A stretch of 11,254 nt of DNA from JACQID01 sp035290885 (GCA_035290885.1 DATDTL010000079.1:1-11254), one strand, 5' to 3'; shown: positions 6,042-11,254, counted from the stretch's first letter. The notes: generated by a model not told the origin, from the letters alone. A program made the numbers and translations.

Positions 6042-6155
6042 AGCAGCACGAACCTGCTATTGCCTCACCCGCCCGCTGAAGCGGGCGGGTTTCTATATGC
6101 GGGTTCTAAACCGCGATTGTGGCGTTTCCTTGTCATTTCTGCAGAACCAAATTTT
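6042..6155 (+). ncRNA. Candidate structured small RNA with three hairpins
   Basis: Three hairpins stand in series 20-25 nt after a TATA box: AGCAG/CTGCT (6042-6058, 7-nt loop), a perfect 10-bp ACCCGCCCGC/GCGGGCGGGT with a TGAA tetraloop (6067-6090), and GCGG/CCGC (6099-6114). A T-rich ATTTTTAG follows at about 6150-6157. No known RNA family is recognised. Alternatively the 10-bp hairpin is the terminator of the converging PCNA operon or a relic of an IS200/IS605-type transposon end, which often carry such GC-rich hairpins. Confidence 0.3.
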
Positions 6156-6904
6156 TAGTTCTCTTCCACTCGCGGGGCGAGTATGAAGGAGAGTTCCAGC
6201 TTTTCCGGAACGCTGAAAGAAAGCCTGAGCGGATATTCGGAAGAAAGCGAGAGCTTGGCTGTGCCGGAGAGCTTGCGCGCCTTGAGCATCTTTTTCATGT
6301 AGTCTATGGAATATCTTGCCCTGACAGGCTCTCCAACGCTTAATATGCTCAGCGATTCGCCAGGCAGCATCTCCAGCTTCGTGGACGACGAGTCGTTCTC
6401 TGATGTCAATATGAACATGTCCTTTCTCACGGTGAACACAACGGAATCGCCCACAAGCTCGGCATCCTCGACGCCGCTTGAGAACGCATCAGAGCTTATG
6501 GTAAGGCTTGCGGTGAAGCCGGACTCCAGCTTGGCCAGGTCCGGAGACTCCTCCTTTGAAACGTCTATCACCGGAAGCGTGAAATGCCTTTTTGAGCTTC
6601 CGGCAAAGCTAAGCAGTATCTTGTTGCCCTCTGCCGATATCGTCATCTTCTCGTCTTTCCATCGCCTGAGTATCTGCATCACGTTTGTAAGGTTTATGCC
6701 AAGCTTGGCTTCCTTGTCGCATTCGTAGCTGTCAAACGCGTTTTTGCTTATAAAAAAATTCACTACCGCCACGACTGCCCTGTCTGAAGCCACTATCCTC
6801 ATGCCTTCCGGAGTGACGGAAAGCTCGGCCTCGTCTATCAGCTCTGACACCGCATCAAGGCTGTCCCTGAGAAGCTTGGCATCCGTTATTTCCGCCTTGA
6901 ACAT
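6155..6904 (-). CDS. pcn: DNA polymerase sliding clamp (PCNA)
   Basis: This 249-residue protein has the length and pattern of archaeal PCNA, the ring that tethers DNA polymerase, FEN1, ligase and RFC to DNA. It begins MFKAEITDAKLLRDSLDAVS, has the GMRIVASDRAVVAVV segment (34-48), an interdomain connector loop near residues 115-130, and ends in LAPRVEEN, close to the usual LAPRIE-type C-terminus that binds clients. It is coupled to the OB-fold gene upstream: an ATG at 6910 overlaps that gene's TGA. The preferred start is the second ATG (6904), because AAGGTG lies 8 nt before it but only 2 nt before the first, and the family normally begins MFK/MFR. Only one clamp gene is seen, so a homotrimer is expected. 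Confidence 0.95.
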   Translation of the reverse strand: MFKAEITDAKLLRDSLDAVSELIDEAELSVTPEGMRIVASDRAVVAVVNFFISKNAFDSYECDKEAKLGINLTNVMQILRRWKDEKMTISAEGNKILLSFAGSSKRHFTLPVIDVSKEESPDLAKLESGFTASLTISSDAFSSGVEDAELVGDSVVFTVRKDMFILTSENDSSSTKLEMLPGESLSILSVGEPVRARYSIDYMKKMLKARKLSGTAKLSLSSEYPLRLSFSVPEKLELSFILAPRVEEN

Positions 6905-6906
6905 TA

Positions 6907-7218
6907 TCATAACACCTTGGCCGCTTTCCGGTAAAGCTCCATGTCAAGCTTTGACATATCCTGTATTATTTCTGCGCGCAGTTCGTAGCCGGACTCAAGC
7001 GGCAGCACCCTTGCGATGACCCTTACCGTGTCGCCCGCATCGGCCTTATCGCTGTCAGTCACTATCTCGGCCTTGCTAGAGCCGTCATCAACCACCATCA
7101 TGCCCTCTCCCTTATCTATTACCCTGCCGAGTATCCTCACCCGTATGTCCTTCTCGGGGTTTATATCCGCAATGCTCTTAGAAACAGCCGGCGCGCGCTT
7201 GAATTGGAATGCTTCCAT
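6907..7218 (-). CDS. OB-fold nucleic-acid-binding protein upstream of PCNA
   Basis: This 103-residue protein is a single OB-fold. DIRVRILGRVIDKGEGMMVV (24-43) and DDGSSKAEIV (44-53) are the first strands, AGDTVRVIARVL (61-72) and GYELRAEIIQDM (77-88) the later ones, and a short helix (89-103) follows. The VRVLGRV...DDG pattern is that of RPA32/RPA14-like and related single-strand DNA-binding subunits. The family assignment is by pattern only. It shares an operon with PCNA (4-nt overlap with the PCNA ATG at 6910), which supports a role in replication or repair, perhaps as a small RPA-like subunit. A TATA box (7236-7248) lies 24 nt before the ATG, so this first cistron is probably leaderless. 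Confidence 0.8.
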   Translation of the reverse strand: MEAFQFKRAPAVSKSIADINPEKDIRVRILGRVIDKGEGMMVVDDGSSKAEIVTDSDKADAGDTVRVIARVLPLESGYELRAEIIQDMSKLDMELYRKAAKVL

Positions 7219-7235
7219 GACGTAAAAACGCCGTG

Positions 7236-7248
7236 AAAATATTTAAAG
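7236..7248 (-). promoter_or_regulatory. TATA box of the OB-fold/PCNA operon
   Basis: The minus strand reads CTTTAAATATTTT, centred 24 nt before the ATG at 7218, implying a leaderless operon mRNA. Confidence 0.5.
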
Positions 7249-7266
7249 TCAATAATGGCCGATTGT

Positions 7267-7456
7267 ATAATATGGCTTTGTTTAATAAATAAGTTCATGC
7301 CGCAACCTATTGCGTTCCTACAGATTATTCCAACAACGCCTAATAATATGGCTTTGTGCCTAAATCCAAATCGGTCAACCAGTTGTACTCTATATGGCCA
7401 AAAATCACGATATCTTGTGTTCATTGCCTACTTCTCGTGCAAAGCCTAATAATATG
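7267..7456. repeat. Repeated ATAATATG units in the 284-nt spacer 7219-7502
   Basis: ATAATATGGCTTTGT occurs at 7267-7281 and 7343-7357, and GCCTAATAATATG at 7338-7350 and 7444-7456. CAAAGCC at 7440-7446 is the reverse complement of GGCTTTG at 7350-7356. The spacer is AT-rich beside its neighbours and has no convincing gene. It may be a decayed small mobile element or duplicated promoter sequence. Confidence 0.4.
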
Positions 7457-7502
7457 AAACCTTTATCTGCAATTTGCGCAGAGAACGTTGATGTTCCTTG
7501 CT

Positions 7503-7745
7503 CTAAGTTCCGTCATCGCTTTCCCGCCAGTCAATGGCAACCATGCGCCCGTCTGTCTTGACAAGCGGTAGCGCCTCAATTCCTTTTTCCCGCAGCACGG
7601 CAACGACATCCGGATGCTTCTTCATGGCATCCCTGTCAAGCACGTTTATCTTCCTTATCGTGCACCCGGGGTTTTCCTTTTTCAAGCGCATGACGTACGC
7701 ATCCGTCTCCGCGGACGGGTGCGCCTCAAATATTTCAACGAGCAT
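7503..7745 (-). CDS. Small ArsD/thioredoxin-like fold protein lacking redox cysteines
   Basis: This 80-residue protein starts at MLVEIFEAHPSAETDAYV and ends WRESDDGT. The order strand-helix-strand, then NVLDRDAMKKHPDVVAVLRE (34-53), then GIEALPLVKTDGRMVA (55-70) with a probable cis-Pro60, resembles ArsD and other small thioredoxin-fold proteins. The position where a CxxC would lie (about 9-13) reads HPSAE, and the only cysteine is Cys28, so thiol redox or metallochaperone chemistry is unlikely. The function is unknown. The start at 7745 is chosen over an upstream frame extension to 7826 because the fold begins there and a TATA-like box lies 24 nt before it. It is monocistronic, on the same strand as the PCNA operon. 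Confidence 0.65.
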   Translation of the reverse strand: MLVEIFEAHPSAETDAYVMRLKKENPGCTIRKINVLDRDAMKKHPDVVAVLREKGIEALPLVKTDGRMVAIDWRESDDGT

Positions 7746-7764
7746 TAACGAAATGCGCCGCAAA

Positions 7765-7772
7765 ATTTTTAA
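7765..7772 (-). promoter_or_regulatory. TATA-like box of the ArsD-like gene
   Basis: The minus strand reads TTAAAAAT, centred 24 nt before the ATG at 7745. GCCGCAAAATT appears both here (7758-7768) and again at 7792-7802. Between 7746 and 7935 I see no other gene. Confidence 0.4.
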
Positions 7773-7935
7773 TGCGCATGGCGCGGAAAGATGCCGCAAA
7801 ATTAAGGCGCCAAGCACCTCTGGCAAAGGGGAAAATCGCGTGCATAGCCAAGACGCCGTTGGCAGCCCGCAGCTTTCCTTCGGAGTTTATGCGGGTTCAA
7901 TGAAATGAAAAATAAGTTACTATAAAATGATGGGG

Positions 7936-7947
7936 AAAAAACAAAAA
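7936..7947 (-). terminator. Oligo-T terminator after the acidic microprotein
   Basis: On the transcribed strand the stop codon of the acidic ORF is followed at once by TTTTTGTTTTTT, typical of archaeal intrinsic termination, which needs a T-tract and often no hairpin. Confidence 0.55.
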
Positions 7948-8034
7948 TCATTCGTCGGCTTCGTCTTCAAAGTCTTCATCTTCGTCTTCATCTTCGTCCT
8001 TGTCGTCAAGATCATCGTCGTCTTCCCCTATCAT
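7948..8034 (-). CDS. Acidic 28-residue microprotein
   Basis: The ORF from ATG 8034 to TGA 7948 encodes 28 residues, of which 21 are Asp or Glu. There is one Lys (12), no aromatic residue except Phe22, and the ends read MIGEDDDD and DFEDEADE. It has every sign of an expressed gene: a perfect Shine-Dalgarno sequence GAGGTGA (8040-8046) 5 nt before the ATG, a TATA box (8081-8088) upstream, and an oligo-T terminator right after the stop. No family is recognised. So acidic a peptide could bind basic proteins (a DNA mimic or histone-like-protein ligand) or cations, but this is speculation. An in-frame GTG three codons upstream is a less likely start. Confidence 0.5.
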   Translation of the reverse strand: MIGEDDDDLDDKDEDEDEDEDFEDEADE

Positions 8035-8039
8035 CCGTG

Positions 8040-8046
8040 TCACCTC
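8040..8046 (-). promoter_or_regulatory. Shine-Dalgarno site of the acidic ORF
   Basis: The minus strand reads GAGGTGA with a 5-nt spacing to ATG 8034. It matches the 16S rRNA 3' end better than any other site in the window and is the main reason for calling so short an ORF. Confidence 0.6.
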
Positions 8047-8080
8047 TTTTTACAATTATGTAGTTAAGTAATACAACAAG

Positions 8081-8088
8081 TATTTATA
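8081..8088. promoter_or_regulatory. Near-symmetric TATA box between acidic ORF and noncoding element
   Basis: TATTTATA (TATAAATA on the minus strand) would place a minus-strand start near 8058, giving the acidic ORF a leader of about 24 nt containing its Shine-Dalgarno site. Read on the plus strand, it would start transcription near 8110, at the AATGATGA block of the noncoding element. Confidence 0.45.
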
Positions 8089-8114
8089 GTAAACTACTGC
8101 CGTTGCAATGATGA
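8088..8114 (+). repeat. Dispersed box, copy 2
   Basis: AGTAAACTACTGC and, 6 nt later, AATGATGA repeat the element at 5777-5803 with identical spacing. Here a TATA box precedes it directly. Confidence 0.5.
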
Positions 8115-8236
8115 TAACGATAAAGTCGCAGCCGTTTCTGCCATGAAGGAAACGCCAAAAAGCCCAAGCGATTTTTGGCGCGGCATTCTTTGCCGCAATC
8201 GCCGTGCAAATGCGGCAACATCTGTTTATTTCCTTT
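8107..8236 (+). ncRNA. Candidate small RNA with alternative hairpins
   Basis: This stretch has no protein gene but has strong pairing: CGCCAAAAA (8153-8161) with TTTTTGGCG (8172-8180), nine perfect base pairs; then GCGGCA (8180-8185) with TGCCGC (8191-8196). The latter can instead pair, as TTGCCGC (8190-8196), with GCGGCAA (8212-8218). A TATA box lies upstream (8081-8088) and a T-rich segment follows (8223-8236). It belongs to no RNA family I recognise. It could also be a regulatory region of the endonuclease gene downstream. Confidence 0.3.
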
Positions 8237-8246
8237 GGCGCCCATG

Positions 8247-8254
8247 ATATTTAT
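8247..8254 (+). promoter_or_regulatory. TATA box and Shine-Dalgarno of the endonuclease gene
   Basis: ATATTTAT would start transcription near 8276, leaving a leader of about 11 nt. GGGAAGGT (8273-8280), 6 nt before the ATG at 8287, can serve as the ribosome-binding site. Confidence 0.4.
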
Positions 8255-8286
8255 CCGGCATTTCGTTTTGTCGGGAAGGTCATTCC

Positions 8287-8658
8287 ATGCCGTATGAAGA
8301 AGTTATGGTCGCGCTTGCGCTGGTTGCCGCGCTTTTCGCGCTGCTCTATTATCTTGAAAGGAAAAATTCCGTGAATGCCATGAGCCTGCTCACCAATGAA
8401 AAATTCCGTGGGAAAAGCCTCTCAGTTAAGTACGGAAAGATGAGCGAGCAGTTCTTCCCGTTCCTTGACTCGTACCCTTACGACAGGCAGAACTTCCGCT
8501 TCCTCGGTGCGCCCATAGACGGCGTCCAGTTCGAGAAGGACGGCATAGTGTTCGTGGAATTCAAGACCGCCGGCTCGCAGCTGTCGGAAAGGCAGAAGGA
8601 AATCAAGTGGCTGGTAAAAAACGGCAAGGTTGATTTCCGGGAAATCAGGATCGCATGA
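8287..8658 (+). CDS. Predicted membrane-anchored endonuclease related to archaeal Holliday junction resolvase (COG4741 type)
   Basis: This 123-residue protein has an N-terminal transmembrane helix (about 6-22) followed by a small PD-(D/E)xK nuclease domain. Visible are GKMSEQFFPFL (50-60), YPYDRQNFRFLG (63-74), PIDGVQF with Asp78, FVEFKT with Glu91 and Lys93, and a helix-rich RQKEIKWLVKNGKVDFREIR (102-121). This order is that of the family described as predicted endonucleases distantly related to archaeal Holliday junction resolvase. The catalytic Asp, Glu and Lys are all present. The substrate is unknown. The membrane anchor and its topology leave open whether it acts inside on recombination DNA or on foreign or environmental DNA at the surface. 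It converges with pyrG, the two TGA stop codons abutting as TGATCA. Confidence 0.85.
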   Translation: MPYEEVMVALALVAALFALLYYLERKNSVNAMSLLTNEKFRGKSLSVKYGKMSEQFFPFLDSYPYDRQNFRFLGAPIDGVQFEKDGIVFVEFKTAGSQLSERQKEIKWLVKNGKVDFREIRIA

Positions 8659-10362
8659 TCATTTCTTCATGCAAGCTTCTACAAACCCAAGAAAGAGCGG
8701 CGACGGGTCTTCCAGCCTCGACTTGAATTCGGGATGCGCCTGCGTCGCAGCGAAGAACTTGTGTTTTGGCAGTTCTATGAACTCCATGAGCTTCGTGCCC
8801 TCGGCCGTTTCGTGGAATCCCGGGAACGCCATGCCTTTCTGTTCAAGCTTCACGGCATAAGACGGGTTCACCTCGTACCTGTGCCTGTGGCGTTCAAGGA
8901 CTATGAATTCTCCCTTTGTCCGCCCTATGCGAAATGCCTCGGTGATGCCCTTGAGCTTCTTCATGTCCGCGGCAAGCCTGCCGGTCTTCCTGTAAAGCTC
9001 CAGTGTCGCGGACGGCTTCAGCGATGCGGCATATACCCCAAGCCTCATCGTTCCGCCGTACCTGTGGTCTTCTAGTATCTTTTTCTGGGATTCTATTATG
9101 TCTATCACAGGGCACTCCGCTTTCGCATCCACCTCGCTCGTGTGAGCCTTCATGCCGCACATGTTCCTTGCGAATTCAACGACTGCTAACTGCAGCCCGT
9201 AGCACAATCCCAGATACGGAACGTTGTTCTCCCTTGCGAACCGTATGGCGTTTATTTTGCCTTCAACGCCCGAAGAGCCGAACCCGCCGGGAACTATTAT
9301 GCCGTGATATTTCTTCAGCAACTGTAGGTTTGCCGCATCCTCTAATTTCTTGGAGTCCACCCAGTGTATCTTCACGCCTGCCCCGGCGTGCGCGCCGGCA
9401 TGGTCAAGCGATTGGTTCACGGATATGTAGGAATCCGCCAGATTGTAATCCCCTATGTCAACGTACTTGCCGACTATCGCAACGTCAATCGTTTTCTGCG
9501 GATTGAGTATCTTCCCTGTCAGCTTCTGCCACGCGCCCCAGTCAGGCTCTTTCTTTTTCTTGGCGCCCAGCCTCCTCATCAGCTTTTCCCCGAGCTTCTC
9601 CTTCTCAAAGTTTGTCGGCACCTCGTAAATGCTCTTCACGTCAGGCGCTGAAATTATGTTTTCCGACGCTATGTTTGCGTATATGCCTATCTTCTTCTTC
9701 CGAACGTCGTCTATCGCCGCGATGGAGCGGCAAAGCACGAAGTCCACGTCTATGCCGTTTTCGTTCAGAAGCCGTATCGAATGCTGCGTGGGCTTGGACT
9801 TCATTTCGCCTATGTTAGGCGGCACCGGAATATAGCTGACCAAAACGTTTGCGACGTTCTCCCGCCCCATCTCTATCTGCAGGCTCTTTGCCGCGAACAG
9901 GAACGGTATGTTCTCGTAGTCGCCCACGGTTCCGCCTATCTCGACTATGACAAAATCAAACCCTTTTCCCGCTTCAAGTATCCTCTTCTTTATCTCGTCT
10001 GGCACGTGCGGTATGAACTGCACCGTTTCGCCAAGATATTCGCCGTTTCTTTCCCTGTCAATTATTGTCTTGTATATTTGGCCTGTGGTTATGTTGTTCT
10101 TCTTCGGTATGTCCTGATTCAGAAAACGCTCGTAATTTCCAAGGTCCTGGTCTATTTCTCCGCCGTCCTCGGTGACCCAGACTTCGCCGTGCTCTGTCGG
10201 CCGGAGCGTGCCGGCATCGCAATTAATATAGGGGTCTATCTTTACGCACGTCACCGAGAATCCGTATTCCTTAAGAATTTTTGCGATAGAAGCGGTGGCG
10301 ATGCCCTTCCCGACCCCGGAAATGACCCCGCCCGTCACAACAATAAGCTTCATCTGCGACAC
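8659..10362 (-). CDS. pyrG: CTP synthase (glutamine-hydrolysing)
   Basis: This 567-residue enzyme makes CTP from UTP, ATP and glutamine, the last step of pyrimidine nucleotide synthesis. The synthetase domain (about 1-270) has GGVISGVGKG (11-20) with the ATP-binding Lys19, Glu141 in EIGGTVGDYE, and KPTQHSIRLL (190-199). The glutaminase domain (about 292-567) has the oxyanion PGGFGSSG (358-365), the nucleophile Cys387 in GLCYGLQ, and His543/Glu545 in AHPEF. All the active-site residues are present. About 25 extra residues lie between MRLG (439-442) and RHRHRYE (491-497) compared with E. coli PyrG, which explains the long total. The start is GTG at 10362 (24 nt from a TATA-like box) or ATG at 10353, which gives the usual MKLIVVTGG; they differ by three residues. 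It is 33 nt downstream of the LamG-DUF1554 gene on the same strand. Confidence 0.97.
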   Translation of the reverse strand: MSQMKLIVVTGGVISGVGKGIATASIAKILKEYGFSVTCVKIDPYINCDAGTLRPTEHGEVWVTEDGGEIDQDLGNYERFLNQDIPKKNNITTGQIYKTIIDRERNGEYLGETVQFIPHVPDEIKKRILEAGKGFDFVIVEIGGTVGDYENIPFLFAAKSLQIEMGRENVANVLVSYIPVPPNIGEMKSKPTQHSIRLLNENGIDVDFVLCRSIAAIDDVRKKKIGIYANIASENIISAPDVKSIYEVPTNFEKEKLGEKLMRRLGAKKKKEPDWGAWQKLTGKILNPQKTIDVAIVGKYVDIGDYNLADSYISVNQSLDHAGAHAGAGVKIHWVDSKKLEDAANLQLLKKYHGIIVPGGFGSSGVEGKINAIRFARENNVPYLGLCYGLQLAVVEFARNMCGMKAHTSEVDAKAECPVIDIIESQKKILEDHRYGGTMRLGVYAASLKPSATLELYRKTGRLAADMKKLKGITEAFRIGRTKGEFIVLERHRHRYEVNPSYAVKLEQKGMAFPGFHETAEGTKLMEFIELPKHKFFAATQAHPEFKSRLEDPSPLFLGFVEACMKK

Positions 10363-10381
10363 TATGCCATTGCATCAAAAA

Positions 10382-10390
10382 CTATTAAAA
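10382..10390 (-). promoter_or_regulatory. TATA-like box ahead of pyrG
   Basis: The minus strand reads TTTTAATAG, centred about 24 nt before the GTG at 10362 and 33 nt before the ATG at 10353. It sits in the 33-nt gap after the preceding gene, so pyrG may have its own promoter rather than relying on readthrough. Confidence 0.35.
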
Positions 10391-10395
10391 ACGAT

Positions 10396-11254
10396 TCAGA
10401 TTTCAAAGCAATAGAGTCGCCAGCCGGCACCTGCGCATCCGCCATCGTTACGATAAAACGACCATTCATCTACAAAGGGGCCGGCTTTACCGAAGGCACC
10501 GCGGTCTCCGGCTGCGGAAGAACTCCAGTCATTACAATTACTTGCATGTTTTATGCCATTGTTATTGGTGCCCGTAAAAATGACAGTGCCTGACGGGATT
10601 ATGTTATTGCTCTCATCGCGCCCTATAACTTGCGAGATTGCGCCATCACCTATATCCGCCTTTCCATTTATTACTATATTACCGTTCCTATCCCTATAGG
10701 CCGCATCTATAATCCTGTCTATAGCGTTTGTTGTTGAATCGGATAGCCATGCTACCCATGTGCCGCCAAGACCTGCCGCTGCGGCAAGATTTCTACATAT
10801 AGTATCTCCGCCTGTAATCCCGCCAAGATTCCCGTTGGGCGCAGGAGTTGACGTGGCGAACACAATTTTATCAGGCAATGGAACGGTAGTGCTTGTAGTT
10901 GTCGTTGTTGAAGTTGTCGTGGCCGGCGCAGGCGGAAGCGCCGCGTTCGAAATCTCAATTTCGTCCATCAATCCGGCAAAGAAATAACCTGCTGTATTGC
11001 CGCCAAGATATGTATTTGGCACGTTATAGCCGCCTGTGCCTGCGGAAGTTGCTGTCAGCGGCATCATGGATCCGTCCGTCCCGTAAATCCTTCTTGTGCC
11101 TCCATTACCGCCCTGCCATGTTGCAGTAAGCCGTTGCCATGAATTAGCCACGAGCACGCCTGTGCCGCTTTCTCCTCTATCTGCATTGTCGTCCACCCCT
11201 GTAAATCGGTCTATAACCAGTGTATTGCTCACTCCGTTTCTCGCCCAGAAGGCG
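10396..11254 (-). CDS. LamG-like plus DUF1554-like surface protein (5' end cut by window edge)
   Basis: The frame is open from the right edge to TGA at 10396, giving 285 visible residues; the true start is outside the window, so the in-frame GTG at 11232 is not a start. The visible N-part is the second half of a LamG/concanavalin-like beta-sandwich (WQRLTATWQGG, RIYGTDG, YFFAGLMDEIEISNAAL). A Thr/Ser linker follows, then a DUF1554-like domain (GNLGGITGGD, VAWLSDSTTNAIDRI, IFTGTNNNG, CNDW, WRLYCFEI) with four cysteines in the same places as in the left-edge protein. LamG domains commonly bind glycans or cell-surface proteins. An extracellular adhesion or recognition role is inferred. Its N-terminal signal and anchor are not visible. 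Confidence 0.85.
   Translation of the reverse strand, partial: AFWARNGVSNTLVIDRFTGVDDNADRGESGTGVLVANSWQRLTATWQGGNGGTRRIYGTDGSMMPLTATSAGTGGYNVPNTYLGGNTAGYFFAGLMDEIEISNAALPPAPATTTSTTTTTSTTVPLPDKIVFATSTPAPNGNLGGITGGDTICRNLAAAAGLGGTWVAWLSDSTTNAIDRIIDAAYRDRNGNIVINGKADIGDGAISQVIGRDESNNIIPSGTVIFTGTNNNGIKHASNCNDWSSSAAGDRGAFGKAGPFVDEWSFYRNDGGCAGAGWRLYCFEI

Larger units (their letters stand above)
5682..6154. other. 473-nt noncoding stretch with hairpins and a dispersed box
   Basis: No frame here has a convincing protein. What can be seen: the reductase promoter (5708-5735), the box AGTAAACTACTGC-6 nt-AATGATGA (5777-5803) that recurs at 8088-8114, an imperfect GCG...CAAAA/TTTTG...CGC hairpin around 5835-5864, the short hairpin CCCGC/GCGGG (5928-5947), GCATG/CATGC (5983-5999), a TATA box (6017-6024) and three hairpins up to 6114. 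It may hold one or two small RNA genes, or be decayed sequence. Confidence 0.5.

Noticed and set aside
5783..6049. 88-codon minus-strand open frame in the noncoding stretch
   Set aside because: No family pattern, no TATA box or Shine-Dalgarno site at its start, and it runs through hairpins. A decayed transposon-associated ORF was considered but cannot be supported.
7161..7424. 87-codon minus-strand open frame overlapping the start of the OB-fold gene
   Set aside because: It overlaps the OB-fold gene in another frame and crosses its promoter; the sequence resembles nothing known.
9781..10593. 270-codon plus-strand open frame
   Set aside because: It runs antisense across pyrG and the end of the LamG-DUF1554 gene; the product looks random.
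1..11254. CRISPR array, rRNA genes or intact insertion sequences
   Set aside because: No regularly spaced repeats, no rRNA-like sequence and no transposase reading frame are seen.

Overview
The window looks like the chromosome of a small-genome archaeon, most likely of the DPANN type (Micrarchaeota/Diapherotrites/Aenigmarchaeota-like). This placement is inferred from content and not from any search. The archaeal signs are a PCNA sliding clamp coupled to an OB-fold protein, a lipoate-protein ligase split into separate N and C polypeptides as in Thermoplasma, two proteins with the short Lys-Gly/Val-Ser-Pro pilin leader, a COG4741-type membrane-anchored endonuclease, and TATA boxes placed about 24-30 nt upstream of many start codons. 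That spacing means many of the mRNAs are probably leaderless. Shine-Dalgarno sites appear mainly in front of internal operon genes and a few short-leader genes.

Layout, left to right. At 1-992 (minus, cut by the left edge) is a pilin-anchored surface protein with a Thr-rich linker and a DUF1554-like C-terminal domain. It diverges from a class I aminotransferase (1080-2222, plus). After an AT-rich spacer with an inverted repeat comes a three-gene lipoate-attachment operon on the plus strand (2347-4262): a divergent LplA catalytic domain, a stand-alone LplA C-terminal domain, and a second, more canonical LplA catalytic domain. A short repeat-bearing spacer follows, then on the minus strand a small type IV pilin-like protein (4419-4877) and an FAD/NAD(P) reductase of the FNR superfamily (4998-5681). 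The stretch 5682-6154 has no convincing protein gene but holds strong hairpins, a TATA box and a dispersed sequence box. It may encode one or more small RNAs.

The replication operon (minus) is an OB-fold protein (6907-7218) overlapping PCNA (6155-6904). Then come a small ArsD/thioredoxin-like protein without redox cysteines (7503-7745, minus), a 28-residue, almost purely acidic microprotein (7948-8034, minus), a second noncoding, hairpin-rich stretch, the predicted endonuclease (8287-8658, plus), and CTP synthase (8659-10362, minus). The endonuclease and CTP synthase meet tail to tail, with abutting stop codons. The window ends in another DUF1554-like protein, here behind a LamG-like domain (10396-11254, minus, cut by the right edge).

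Themes. Nucleotide supply and replication (pyrG, PCNA, OB-fold protein) are interspersed with surface structures (pilin and two DUF1554-like display proteins) and a cofactor-attachment operon. The most interesting points are the two-catalytic-plus-one-accessory lipoate ligase operon with one degenerate substrate loop, the paired surface proteins sharing a four-cysteine domain of low GC, the acidic microprotein, and the repeated noncoding elements.
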